From: Aedes albopictus
Lineage: Eukaryota; Arthropoda; Insecta; Diptera; Culicidae
Direction: 5' to 3'
Length of the DNA: 64,000 bases
NCBI RefSeq assembly: GCF_035046485.1
Contig: NC_085138.1
Span: forward strand, 429,585,265-429,649,264
The translations under genes and the position numbers were made by a program. Shown here in pieces: positions 35,701 to 47,330 of this stretch; positions within the stretch are counted from its first letter, which is position 1, and each line of letters starts with the position of its first letter. The notes beneath the pieces are model-generated. The model was not told the DNA's origin. It saw nothing but the letters and a program-made list of their open reading frames with translations, and did not search any database.

Positions 35701-36239
35701 GGCTCCGAACAGAAAACTAAAGCTGAGAAGCGTGCTTTGTTTCGTAACGCTAAACAGAAAAAAGAAGATCACACAGAGAAATAAATTGCAAACACAATAA
35801 AATTCTAGTTCAAATCAACCGATTACTGATTTGTCGTTACAAATCGAACGGATCGCCATCTGTTGGGAGTTTGAGCAGTTTTATTGTGGTAATAATAAAT
35901 GCCAGAAGGTTTACATATAGGAGAGTTTTGTTTACTCTTAAAATCTGGCATTATGGATGTCTTCAAGTATACTATAAACCATTTCATCAATGGTTTTCAT
36001 AAAAGTAGTCATGAAACAGTGAGTCTTACTTATTGCTGTAATAAAACCCTATTAAAAATCAAACAAAACCAATCAGCTATGGAATTGTTACTTGGGAATG
36101 GTGTTAGTGTTCTAAGAATGCTATGTTTAAAAGCGGGTGACTGAGTGCAAAAGGGAACGTAGAGCCAGAAAGAATACAAAGAAGAACCTTTCATTCTCCA
36201 TCTCAAATACTAGAGCAAATCAAGTGAAAATATTATTAT
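32764..36239. other. no gene recognised
   Basis: 32764-33000 is relatively GC-rich with overlapping minus-strand frames but no domain. 33150-33210 (cagagtgtctgcccctggcgac) might be the edge of an LTR element, not proven. From 34490 to 35400 the words tgtccaaaatac / atttggacatg recur several times in both orientations, probably remnants of an inverted-repeat element. Confidence 0.35.
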
Positions 36240-36415
36240 GTACAGGGCAGTTGAACCAGGAAGCATTTGACTTCATTGACCGGAAATTTCCGGTTTGAAG
36301 AGCAGCTTTCCGATGCAAAACCATAGCATACGGAAATTTCCCCAGGAAAACATTCTCAATAAAAGGCCGTTAAGCGGTGGCGGGCCAATGTACCATATTG
36401 CGCTTGACACGGCGC

Positions 36416-36429
36416 ACAGGTTTATACCC
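36416..36429. repeat. 14-bp target duplication, left (ACAGGTTTATACCC)
   Basis: Identical to 39401-39414; brackets the R1-type LINE copy. Confidence 0.8.
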
Positions 36430-39153
36430 AGGTGGACGATAGACCAGTTCTCGTCTATGCTGGAATCGTTAACAAGCGCAATGGTGGGATTGAGTCCCGT
36501 GGTCATCGGTGGAGACTTCAACGCCTGGGCGATTGAGTGGGGTAGCCGCTTGACTAACGCGAGAGGTTGGGCCTTACTCGAAGCTATGGCTAGACTAAAC
36601 GTAGATGTCGCGAACGTAGGCGACAAAAAAACCTACAGTAGGAATGGTGCAGAGTCCATCATTGATGTGACCTTCTGGAGCCCGGGTCTAAACCCTAGCT
36701 CGGACTGGAGGGTCGACGATGGATACACGCATAGTGACCATCTGGCGATTCGATACAGAGTGGAACACGGAGGAAGACGGCCACAGCCGAAGGTCATCGA
36801 CCGTCATCGGGGATGGCTGACCTCGCGATTCGATAAGCCGGCATTTGTGGAGCGATTGTTTATGGAGAGTAACACCGACGATCTATCCAGCGATGATCTA
36901 GTCGGAACCCTAAGCCGTGCATGTGACGCTGCTATGCCAAGGCGATCCCTACCCAGAAATGGACGCAAACCGGTGTACTGGTGGTGTCCACAAATCGCAG
37001 AACTCCGCGCATCCTGTTTAAGAGCTAGAAGGAGGATGCAAAGGGCTCGTACCGATGAGGATAGAATTGAACGAAGCGAGGCCTACAGGGCGGCTAAACT
37101 GGCACTGAATAAAGAGATTAAGACTCGTAAGCGGGCGTGCTTCGAAAATCTCTGCCAGGCAGCCAACACGACCTCATGGGGCGATGCCTACAGAGTAGTC
37201 ATGGCCAAAACGAAGGGCGCGTCAGCACTCCCAGAACGCTCCCCAGAGATGCTGCAGAAGATCGTGGAAACGCTGTTCCCGCGCCACGATACAAGATCAT
37301 GGGCCCCCGTTCCCTATAGCCAAACCGGCCTTAGCGAGGTAGCCCCGGTGACGAACGACGAACTCATTGCAATAGCAAAGTCGCTTAAGTTGAACAAGGC
37401 TCCGGGTCCGGATGGTATCCCGACATAAGCCATCAAGACGGCCATCGAGGCTAAGCCTGACATGTTCAGAATGGCTATGCAGATGTGCCTAGACAGAGGC
37501 GAATTTCCGGAGAGGTGGAAAAGGCAAAGATTGGTTCTACTGCCCAAACCCGGGAAGCCACCTGGCGACCCGTCGGCATACAGACCTATCTGCCTGCTGG
37601 ACACCGCCGGAAAACTGTTGGAACGGATCATTCTGTCGAGGCTGATGGTCTATACCGAGAAACCCGATGACTCTGGTCTCTCGGATAACCAGTTCGGCTT
37701 CCGAAAGGGTCGATCGACGGTGGACGCTATTAGGGCTGTAACCAAAACGGCCGAAATAGCGCTCCAAAAGAAGCGAACAGGAATCCGCTATTGCGCGGTC
37801 GTCACGCTGGACGTTAAGAATGCGTTCAACAGCGTCAGCTGGACCGCCATTGAGTGCGCAATACACCACCTAGGAGTCCCGGTTAGCCTATGCCGGATAT
37901 TGGAGAGCTACTTCCAGAATAGAGTGCTAATTTATGACACCGAGGAAGGCGAGAGGAGCTACAAAATCACCGCAGGGGTACCGCAGGGGTCCATCTTGGG
38001 CCCGGTACTATGGAACGCGGCGTATGATGGCGTATTGAGGCTCAAACTTCCACCGGGCGTAAATCTGGTCGGCTTCGCCGATGATATTCCCCTCGTGGTA
38101 TACGGCGAGTCGATAGAGGAAGTGGAACTGACAGCAACTCACGCAATTGGCATAGTGGAGGATTGGATGAGGTCGAGACATTTGGCACTCGCGCACCACA
38201 AAACGGAGGTGGTGGTGGTAAACAACCTCAAGTCTGAACAGCATGCAGTGGTCACCACAGGTGGATGCACGATCAACTCTAAGCGCTCACTGAAGCAATT
38301 GGGGGTCATGATCGACGATAAGCTGAAATTCGGAAGCCACGTAGAATATGTCTGCAAAAGGGCAAGCATGGCGATAATGGCATTGTCAAAGATAATGTCA
38401 AACAGCTCGGCAATAGTCAGTAGTAAGCGTAAGCTGCTCACGGCAGTAGCGGTCTCCATACTACGGTATGGCGCCGCTGCATGGTCGAAGGCGCTAGTGG
38501 TTAACCGAAACGTGAAGCGACTTGAGAGTACCCACAGGCTGATGTGCCTTAGGGTGGTGAGCGCATACCGCACGTTCTCAAAGGACGTGGTATGTGTGCT
38601 AGCGGGCATGATGCCCATAGCTTTAGTGGTGGCAGAGGATGAAGAATGCTTCGAGCGACGCGGCATAAGAGGCGCGAGGCGTATCGCCAGAACCTCGTCT
38701 ATGCTGAAGTGGCAGAGCGAATGGGATTCCTCCAGCAAGGGTAGATGAGCACACAGGCTCATACCGAGCGTGTCCAAGTGGACGAGCAGGCCCCATGGTG
38801 AGGTGAATTTTCACTTGACTCATTTTCTGTCAGGCCATGGGTGTTTTAGGTGGTATCTGCACAGATTCGGACACGCAGGCTCCCCCGCATGTCCGGAGTG
38901 TGCAGACTGCGACGAGACCGCGGAGCATGTGCTCTTTGAATGTCCACGTTTCGTGGAGCAAAGGTCGAGTATGCAGGAGGTATGCGGTAGAGATATCACG
39001 CCTGACAACATTGTTGAAAGGATGTGTATGGGGGCGGACAAGTGGGACTCCGTTACTTCCACGGTTTCTCGAATCGTACTTGAACTACAGAGTAAATGGC
39101 GAGCCGAACAACAGCTAGTTGAGTTGGCCCCCCTTCCCCATCCAGGAGCTTGA
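36430..39153 (+). pseudogene. R1-type endonuclease/reverse transcriptase ORF with two stops
   Basis: A single reading frame with in-frame stops at 37426-37428 (TAA after SPDGIPT-like block PGPDGIPT) and 38746-38748 (TGA). Endonuclease: IGGDFNAWAIEWGS, then DVTFWSPGL and HSDHLAIRY. Reverse transcriptase: LNKAPGPDGIP, YRPICLLDTAGKLLERI, QFGFRKGRSTVDAI, LDVKNAFNSVSW, GVPQGSILGPVLWN, catalytic GFADDIPLVV, LKQLGVMIDDKL. The C-terminus has the R1-type zinc-binding motif CPECADCDETAEHVLFECP. The enzyme nicks target DNA and copies the element RNA there. Apparent ATG codons upstream of 36430 belong to target DNA, not to the element. Both stops look like single substitutions (for example CGA to TGA). 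Confidence 0.85.
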
Positions 39154-39400
39154 GTTCAACGGGTAGTCTAAGTACTAGCCAGGACCCGAGCCTCCAGGGG
39201 AGAGTGAACAACTTAAGGCGGTAGCTGGTGGAACGCTTACTATTAGAGTGTACTCATGTACGGTCCCCCCCTTCTCGAAGTCATCCCTAACGGGCGTACC
39301 GCGAAGGTAAGGAAGAGAGAGAATGAGTTTTTAGTGAGTCGATCCCCACGTCACCCGAGGAACCACCTCTTGGGTATCTGTTGCAGATTTTCTCATTCAA
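36430..39400 (+). mobile_element. 5'-truncated R1-clade LINE copy
   Basis: 2.97 kb between 14-bp duplications. The copy begins inside the endonuclease (RWTIDQFSSML) and ends ~250 bp after the coding region. The frame is broken only by two stops, so it is fairly young. R1-clade assignment rests on the IGGDFNAWA endonuclease motif, the AGVPQGSILGPVLWN and FADD motifs, and the lack of RNase H. Confidence 0.8.
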
Positions 39401-39594
39401 ACAGGTTTATACCCGGATTCCACTTCGACAAACAGAGCAGTGTGAAGAATCACGGCACACTACCTACTGCAACTCTGACGGAAGCCTCAATTTCAACAAC
39501 GTGTTGTTCACGGTCAATGATTATATTACGGTGGCGGAGGATATCCTCCAGCATGAGGAGTATCTAGTGAGATGGAAAGCGACATTCAGCATAT
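39401..39594 (+). other. possible coding relic at the R1 target site
   Basis: Re-joining the target across the duplication gives a ~60-codon frame from CAG GTT TAT ACC through DYITVAEDILQHEEYLVRW to a TAA at 39593-39595. The composition looks protein-like, but I recognise no family and the left side has a stop in that frame. It could be an old host exon or another element. Confidence 0.2.
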
Positions 39595-39595
39595 A

Positions 39596-40130
39596 ATCAT
39601 GAGCTGGTTATTTTTGGCTCATTCCACAATAATTCAATCGATTTGATAGCAATTGAATTTATTTTACGTACATGGTTGAATACTGTACGTATGTATCTTA
39701 CTGCAAACCAAACTGTGTATCAATAATTATTCCAAAAAGAATTGGCATTACAGCTCCCGCAAAAAATGGTACCATACCTTGTGCTTTTATGATTTACTCA
39801 CAGCTAACAGTAAACGTTTAGCAAACGAATGTCTTAAATACATACTGCTAACTGCATTCGTTTTCAACTACTGTCATTTGAAGGATTGAATAAGCTGAAA
39901 AAATAAGTTTAAATTAAATGTTTCTAGAAAAGCTAATAAACTGTGTAGTAGTTCCTATGTTCCGTATAAAACCTTAAAGAATTTTTTGTACAAATGTCTC
40001 TATAGATTTTTTCCAGGTTTAAATGAAGGCATTTCTTGGACAACTTGTTAAAAAGCGAATATTATATAAAGTTATTCAAATGAGTTGCATTATGGTTCAT
40101 AATGCAACTAATTTGGGTTGCATTATGAAT
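39596..40130. other. no gene recognised
   Basis: AT-rich; a small palindromic pair gcattatg..cataatgc at 40087-40138. Confidence 0.4.
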
Positions 40131-40176
40131 CATAATGCAATTGTTTAGATTTGGAAACATGTGTTTCCTGTGTGTA

Positions 40177-40444
40177 AGAGCTTGAAAAACTGTGACGGCA
40201 AGCCTCGTTGCATAAATGTACGACTCGTGCTGTAAAATGTTCATTTTGCAACTCGTTGCGTATATAGATATTTATGTAACGATTTGCAAAATTATGATTT
40301 TTACAGCACGAGTTGTACATTTATCCAACGAGGCTTGCCGTGTTTCGCGTTGATTGAATGGGAACGGCCACGTGGTCCGTCCTGCTAGACACAAAATTTG
40401 GATCAAGCAAGCCGTGCTATAACCGTCACAGTTTTTCAAGCTCT
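40177..40444. mobile_element. 268-bp palindromic MITE
   Basis: Perfect 22-bp outer arms beginning AGAGCTTGAAAAACTGTGAC. An inner second pair (gcaagcctcgttgcataaatg / catttatccaacgaggcttgc) spans 40199-40339 around a short loop. A relative of the inner part is at 44495-44600. Confidence 0.7.
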
Positions 40445-40462
40445 AGCGGTGGAGACGGCTTT

Positions 40463-40696
40463 AGGACAGAAGATCGAAGGACAAATGGTCGAAGGACAAA
40501 AGGTCGAATGGACAAAAGGTCGAATGGACAAAAGGTCGAATGGACAAAAGGTCGAATGGACAAAAGGTCGAATGGACAAAAGGTCGAATGGACAAAAGGT
40601 CGAATGGACAAAAGGTCGAATGGACAAAAGGTCGAATGGACATAAGGCCGAAGGGACAAAAGGTCGAATGGGAAAAAAGGTCGAATGGGACAAAAG
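40463..40696 (+). repeat. 15/16-bp minisatellite, left arm (GGTCGAATGGACAAAA)n
   Basis: About 14 units. The first 2-3 are 15-bp gaaggacaaaaggtc type, the rest 16-bp gaatggacaaaaggtc. Multiple frames are open because stops are absent from the unit; not coding. Confidence 0.9.
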
Positions 40697-41714
40697 CTGG
40701 TATTGCTCGCTTATAAGACAAATATTTTTGAGAAGTCTTGGTTGCCGCTTATTGAAAGAAACATTGTAGTGCTGTTATAGAAATCATATGCATTTCAGTC
40801 ACTAACATTTGCATAGGAAATTATTCCTTCTTTTGTTTGTAGGCTGTTCCTTCAAGTTCTGTTAATGTAGTATTTATTTAATGGCAATTTAGTTTAGCTT
40901 TTTGTTCAGGAATTTTTCCTTCTTAAATTTATAGGCTGTTCTTTTAACTTTTGTTAGTGAAATAATTATTGACTCCTTAGGGACTTATTTTTCAATCAGA
41001 AATTTTGCCTTCTTCTTTTCAATATCTGTTCTTTCTAACTGTACTGTAGAAACATTCATTAACTACTTGTGCTTAGTGATCATCCCCTCTTGGATTGATA
41101 GGTAGATCCTAATAATTATACTGTATAAGTAAACAATTTCATTTTGTTTGCTCATACAGGCGTTACGCCAAAAATTGAGAATTTTCGATCCCCCTCTCTC
41201 TGTCTTATACTAACTATATTGCTTGTTACACTTTTGCAATCCACCCTCCCCCTATAATCGTGACGTACTTCATGGATCACCCCTATAATACCCAGAGATT
41301 TGTCCTTTTCTAATTTATAGACTGCTTGACTTTATTTAATCGCATTAATGATTGGAATTTCAAATGAGAATATTCCGATCTATCCTTCTTTAACCCATAG
41401 GCTGTTCTTTCAAGGAATCAGAGATGGCATGCTCCTCAGTGCGAAACGTGTGAAGAGAAAACATACACTCTACACACGACTTTCAACGAGAGCGAGGGTG
41501 AACTACGCAACTTTTTTCACACACAAACCACCCGCTCACCCTCAAAATGAGTGCTCAAACAAATGTTAGCACAAACATGTTTTTTTTTTCAGTTTCTGCG
41601 TGCACATTTTGTGCGCGCAGAAAATGTGCACACAAAAATTCGTGTTGAGAGCGCACTCAGTCGTGCTTCCAGTGCAATACTGTGTGTACCACAGGAGTAT
41701 AAAAGTACTTGCTG

Positions 41715-42690
41715 GTCTAAGATATCACATAAATCACAGACAAATAGATGTGACACTAACGATATTTCAATCTCATATATCTCATGATCCTGATTACTTA
41801 GAAAGTTGGTGTCTTCGGCAAAGTTGTTTGGCTGGTCAAGGACTAACCGATAATAAGATTTAAGATTCAAAATTCCACCGCTAGTCGGTGCTAGTGAGCT
41901 AAAAAATTTTGTTTTTCATAAATATCAGGAAAATTTGCCAAAAAATGCAACTAGCGCCGCGTAGCTGTTGAAACTTGAACCAAACTGAAATTATTCTGAA
42001 AGCCCTTGATCTACCAAACCATATTGCCGAATACACCATCTTTCTACAAAATGAGGATGCTGAGATATACGAAATTTAAAATTTGTTTGCTCTCTAGCGC
42101 CGCCCAGTGTTATCGGTTAGCCCTTGACCAGCCAAACAACTTTGCCGAAGACACCAACTCTCTAAGTAATCAGGATCATGAGATATATGAGATTGAAATT
42201 TCGCTAGTGTCACATCTACTTGTCTGTGATTTATGTGATATCTTAGACAAGCAGATGCAGCACTGACAAAATTTCCATCCCATATATCTGAGGAACCTGA
42301 TTACTTAGAGAGTTGGTTTCTTCGGCAAAGTTGTTCAGCTGGCCAAGGGCTTTCAGAATATGGGCCGTGTGATTTGTGATTTCACCGCTAGGTGGCGCTA
42401 AATAGCGTACAAATTTTACATTACACATATCTCAGCATTCTCATTCTTTAGAAAGATGGTGTCTTCGGCAAAATTGTTTGGTAGATCAAGGGCTTTCAGG
42501 ATAATTATCGTTTGGTTCGAGTTTCTGCAGCTAGGTGGCGCTAGTTGCAATTTTTTGCAAATTTTCCTGATATATATGAAAAACAAAATTTGTTAGCTCA
42601 CTAGCACCACCTGTTGGTGGAATTTGGAACTAAAATATTCTTCAACTGTAAGTTCTTGACCAGCTTAAGACGTCTGCTTGTCTCTGATAT
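41715..42690. repeat. nested inverted repeats ('cttcggcaaagttgttt' family)
   Basis: 41715-41880 is repeated inverted at 42110-42255. 41885-42060 is repeated inverted at 42410-42630, and a third copy of the tcttcggcaaagttgtt block is at 42308-42330. Each contains ctagcgccgcc/ggtggcgctag. Non-coding, with strong capacity for secondary structure. Confidence 0.65.
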
Positions 42691-43308
42691 CACAGGATTT
42701 GATACCCCTTAGCGGGTTTTGGACTTACTGGCATGCTTTCGGTTCACCAAATGCTCAAACAACACTGACCTCTTTAAACACATTGCGTGTGCACTGAGTT
42801 CTGTTTTTTCTGCGTGCGCGCAGAAATTGCACACTGGGATTATGATCTGCGGGCTCTCATTGCTCTCACGCAGCGCTCTAATCACCCGCACAAAAACTCT
42901 GCGTGAGAGAAATTATGTACATTTTATTGTGCGTTTTTTCTCTTTCTCTTTTGTAAGGTAAATGAAACTGAGAAGTTCAGTGAAAGATGAGCGTAAATGG
43001 GCACAATTTCTGCGTGACATGCCATGCAAGGAATATTATTTTCCATATTTAACCTTTAATGAATAACATTACTTTTCATCATTTATGGGCATCTATTTCG
43101 AATTGCAATGCGGAAAAAATTGCTGCATATAAGCTATTGCAAGTTTTAGAAGACACATCCCTATTTTCCAATAATGATTGTTTTGAAGTTGTTGAATAAT
43201 TTTGCTATCACTCGTTCTATTTTTTAATCGTCGTTTTCCTGTCGAATTCTGATCACTTTTTCATGTCTTCTAATTTGTCTTTAGTCTATTTAACCTCTTT
43301 ACCATTTT

Positions 43309-43493
43309 AGTCCTTTTGTCCACTCGACCTTTTGTCCATTCGACCTTTTGTCCATTCGACCTTTTGTCCATTCGACCTTTTGTCCATTCGACCTTTTGTC
43401 CATTCGACCTTTTGTCCATTCGACCTTTTGTCCTTCGACCTTTTGTCCTTCGACCTTTTGTCCTTCGACCTTATGTCTTTCGACCTTTTGTCA
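43309..43493 (-). repeat. 15/16-bp minisatellite, right arm (inverted)
   Basis: About 11 units of ttttgtccattcgacc, turning into 15-bp ttttgtccttcgacc units at the outer (right) end: the mirror image of 40463-40696. Confidence 0.9.
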
Positions 43494-43604
43494 TAGATTC
43501 TATGAACCATAATGCAATTGTTTAGTATCGAGCGGAAAAGTAGGCCGTTACCTTACCGAAACGGCAAGTATAAACTATAATTTTAAAGTGCCGAGCAGTG
43601 CTGA

Positions 43605-43988
43605 AATTTCCATTTCGTCATATCTAAATTCAACCACCTACAGCTTATTTTAGAAGCTAAACCTGAGAATATGGTATATAAAAAATTTGTGCGGCTTGAC
43701 CAGTTCTGCAAGAAAGTCACGGAAAACCCGCTAATTTTTGAATATTTAAGATAAATGTCACGGTCTACCTTTGAAAATGCCAAATGATATTCACCGTAAA
43801 TATCATTGGCATTTTTCGAAGGTAGTCCGTGACATTTATCTTAAACATTCGAAAAATAGCAGTTTTTCCGTGACTTACTTGCAGAACTGGTCTAGCCATG
43901 CTTGTTTTTTAATATACCATATTCTCAGGTTCAGCTACTAAAATGAGCTGTTGTAGGTGATTGAATTTAGATATGATAAAATGAATTT
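43605..43988. repeat. 384-bp near-perfect palindrome (foldback MITE)
   Basis: Arms of ~190 bp with a few mismatches around 43795-43798; outer ends catatctaaattcaaYcacc. The inner stem includes ataaatgtcacgg / ccgtgacatttat. Confidence 0.8.
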
Positions 43989-44019
43989 TTTGTAATTACG
44001 TTGTGAAAAGTAGAACATT

Positions 44020-44140
44020 TCAGTTGGCTGAAGTATGCTGAAATGGCCTACTTTTCACTCCTGATGCAAGTGTGCCGAAAAGTACTACTTTTCGGCACTC
44101 TTAAGAGTGCTGAAAAGTAGCACTTTTCGGCACTTTTGCT
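44020..44140. repeat. cluster of short hairpins (tgccgaaaagta)
   Basis: gtgccgaaaagta/ctacttttcggcac at 44076-44103 is an almost perfect hairpin; gtgctgaaaagtagcacttttcggcac follows. The words tgaaaagtag and ctacttttc recur from 44007 to 44140. Confidence 0.6.
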
Positions 44141-44494
44141 CGTACGCACTTTTTACTTACCATCATACCTTCCGTAGATTCAGCCTCTGCCTCCTACATC
44201 TACTGAGTAGCTCGAATCCGAATCAGGACAATTTCAATTCGGATTCGAACTACAAATCAGGTGTAGAGGCAGCTGCTGAATCTGCTTTTGCTTTTGCCTG
44301 CACACAACTGTTTGACAACGGGAGCTCGATCATTGGTGACGCCTACTACACCAGAGTCTACCTGATCAAACGAAAAACTACGCCGACAAGCATGAGCGCG
44401 CGCACGTGGTTCCTACCGATAAATACATGTTTGTGTAGCTGCAGCTGCTGTAGATCGCACTAAATGGGTATTTTTCGTAATTACAAAAAACTTT

Positions 44495-44600
44495 GTATGT
44501 AACTCGTTGCAAAACTCGATTTTTTCAGCACTCGTCGTATTTATCCAACTCGGCAAGCCTCGTTGGATAAATGTACGACTCGTGCTGAAAAAATCATCAT
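44495..44600. repeat. palindrome related to 40199-40339
   Basis: tttttcagcactcgtcgtat..ccaactcggcaagcctcgttgg..atgtacgactcgtgctgaaaaa folds back on itself and shares the caagcctcgttg and cgactcgtgctg blocks with the MITE at 40177-40444. Confidence 0.65.
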
Positions 44601-44665
44601 TTTGCAACTTGTTGCATAAATAACTATTTCAGCACTGGTGCCGAGTTGCAAAATAGTTGCAACTA

Positions 44666-44859
44666 TTTATTGATCAAAACCCAACATTTAGTACTAAGTT
44701 TTCGAAATATTAATAGTTTTCATAATTTTTGGCGTAAAAGATCCTTATTCTAAAAGGTTTCGAACAACCTCGACACCCGTAAGAAATAATTTGAATTGAA
44801 CTTAAAAACTTCAAAAGAAAATCTTGCCCCACTCGAACTTTTGCCTCACTCTACTCTAC
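44666..44859. mobile_element. truncated copy of the GGGGCAAAAGTTCGA MITE
   Basis: Matches 11741-11930 with scattered differences, ending gaacttttgcctcactctactcta. The left end is cut at about 44666. The ORF-like stretch at 44107-44463 to its left has no recognised domain. Confidence 0.75.
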
Positions 44860-47330
44860 TGTTGACATGTTACTATTTTCTTCGACCGTGTCTCTCAATT
44901 CTTATGGGATGTGAACTATAAATCTGTTCTCAAAATTTTATCAACAACTTGCTCTGTAACATTGTAAACAAATAGTTTAAACATAGGCTTTCCCAACTAA
45001 TGCAGATGTATTCACTCACTGATTAATTCAAAAGGTATTTTTTTTCGACTAGCGTTGATTCGGCTAGCAGAGCAAAGCGTTTTCGATTCGATTTTATTGC
45101 GCTTTTGTTTGTTTATACGTAGTTTTTGTCCTCGTTCACCGGAGGGGCCTACTGTGTACTGACTGTGTGTGCGTACCTATACTTTTCGCGCTTTCATCGA
45201 TGTTCAGGGGCGAAGCAATAGGGGACATGACGACTTCGGAAGGTTTTCCATTCTATTTAGAATCATTTTTGATCATTTCAGTTCCCCTCCCTCCTCGTAG
45301 GCTTTCGTCCATACCAAATTTTGACATTTTTATGGATCGCAGATTTTGACCATCCCTCCGCCCTCCTTAGTGTATTCGTAGTTTATGGACAGACCCTTAT
45401 GAATAGTTTTGTAAATACTGTCAAAATAATCTCTAACGCAAATTCATGCAACTATTTCTAAAACAGTTTTTTTTTTCAATTGTGTTCAAAAGATTTTTTT
45501 ATTAAATAGTTATTTATTGTAGTAGATCTTACTTATTTCAAAGGGAATTGCCTACCTTCAGGCGTTTAGGGGGGCAATTCCAAAATTTAATTTTACCTTT
45601 TAACAGTCAAATTCACTAGTTATATGTAAGAGCTTTGACACGTTATTCGGGTTCAGAAGTTAAAAATAAAGTGGAGCAGGCAATTTTCCACCCTCACTGA
45701 TTTGTATGCTGATAAGTTTCACCGCAGTGGTTTTTTTTTTCATTTTTGAATTACTTAGCAAAAATTTTAAATTTGTTGAACAAAATTCTGTCATGTAATT
45801 TTGCAAAATATCTTTTGGCAATATTTGAATGGTTTCTAATGTTATCCGTTAAAGGTGTTTTAAAGTGATTAATTTGAACTTGGATTACGATACATGCACA
45901 TTGAGGATACAGCAAATCCCAAGCAGAACCCACTGAATTCTTTATCCATGTTCAAAGGTATTCAGCATGGTATTCAGTTTTACAGGTATTATGGTGCTGT
46001 AACTTCTAAGGAGTCGGGTTTGATCCCCTGTCAGCTCATGTATACTAGATACACCTTTGTATCACAACTTTAATTCTTAACTGTTCAGAACCTGTGGTTG
46101 CGAATATGTTGAAAATCCGAAAATCGATTTCCAACTACGTTTTAATTAAACTTTTACCTACGCTCGCGAGTATATACACAAAAACTCACCGAAACCAATC
46201 GCTACCATTTACCTTGTATCGGTGGTAGGAATGCTCAGTCCTTTGTTTTTAATTTTGTTTGATTATATTGGTTTGGTATATTGGTGGGTAGCGAAGGCTA
46301 TGTTTTGAGTCAGATGCGATTGGGATTTTTGCCCAAGAAAAAATGTAATATGATAGAAGCCAGTAAAAATTAAGACAAACGAAGATAGAAGAGCAAGAAT
46401 AAAAAGTATAAAGACAGAAGACAAAAGATAAAAAAAGAAAGAAAATGAGAAAAAAACAGAAAAAAAATCAAAATTCAAAGAGAAAGAAGAAAAGAGAAAA
46501 ACAATAAGAGAGAAGTCAAGATGAAGAGGAAGAAGATATACGATCAGATTGTGCGATACGATATGATGGATGCTTACGTACATTTTACTATTTTTTGTCG
46601 TTTTGTAAGGCGTTAACCCTTCACGGAATAGCACAGGAGCGGAATGCAAAATTTATGGTAAACCAACATTTCGTTTCTCAGCACGATCGATGGTGGAAAC
46701 AATGACAGTGCCCTGTTTGTATGGTATAAATTTACGCACCCAGAATAATACATATGTGCGTGCATTGTTAGTTGTCGACGGTACCAGCTGGTGCCTCCCA
46801 CCATCCATCCGTGACGTGGTGGTCCTGGCGGTGATGATTTTTACCGCTTCTTTCGGCGTAGCATAATTAAGCCGTACCACAGACAAGCACAGCACAGCCC
46901 GACGCAAGATGACACCCGGCTCTCGAATTGAAACGTCGAATGGGGCAATTAAATTTCCATTTTTTGTGGGTTCGGTTTACACATTTCTGAGTGTGGAAAC
47001 AATTTGCTTGTTTACAGACAAAATGTGAATAATGACCGCGTACAGCCGTGAATGGTTTTTCTGTGAGGAAAATGCTTTTCAATATCCTTGGTAAATAATG
47101 GTTGTACACTTGGAAGTGCGGAAGGTCTGACTTTCTCTTGTTTTATTACAGTCAATTGGAAATTCCAAACCTATGAAAATATCTTTAACATCTGTGCGAG
47201 TATTAACGTGAATACCCCAATATTACGTATGCCAAAAATAATAGAAAAAAAATCAGCTTTTATTATTCAATTTAAATTTAGACTGACTTAGCTTTGAAAT
47301 TAAATTGGCTTCATATGTGTAAGATTCTTT
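44860..47330. other. no gene recognised
   Basis: AT-rich DNA. 46340-46530 is a purine-rich tract (aaaagaaaga type) whose complement gives a long Phe/Ser/Leu-rich frame of no meaning. 46640-47110 has overlapping minus-strand frames without domains. Confidence 0.4.

Larger units (their letters stand above)
40457..43495. mobile_element. foldback-like element with minisatellite inverted arms
   Basis: The arrays at 40463-40696 and 43309-43493 are inverted relative to each other. Both change from 15-bp units (outer) to 16-bp units (inner), as expected if they are the two arms of one element. Drosophila FB-type elements have such repeat-built arms. The 2.6-kb interior has no transposase. Exact ends and a short duplication were not found; an 18-bp direct repeat lies further out (see findings). 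Confidence 0.55.

Noticed and set aside
40358..40769. Overlapping frames rich in KGRMDKRSNGQKVEWT and the antisense frames
   Set aside because: Produced by the 16-bp minisatellite; frames on both strands and the same on 43307-43525. Not genes.
44107..44463. 118-codon frame with FACTQLFDNGSSIIGDAYYTRVYLI, possible gene
   Set aside because: No recognised domain, no homologous neighbour, and it lies in a cluster of palindromic repeats with an internal gaatccgaat/attcggattc hairpin; kept as unexplained.
46263..46649. Minus-strand 128-codon Phe/Leu/Ser-rich frame (membrane protein?)
   Set aside because: Its apparent hydrophobicity comes from a purine-rich low-complexity tract on the other strand.
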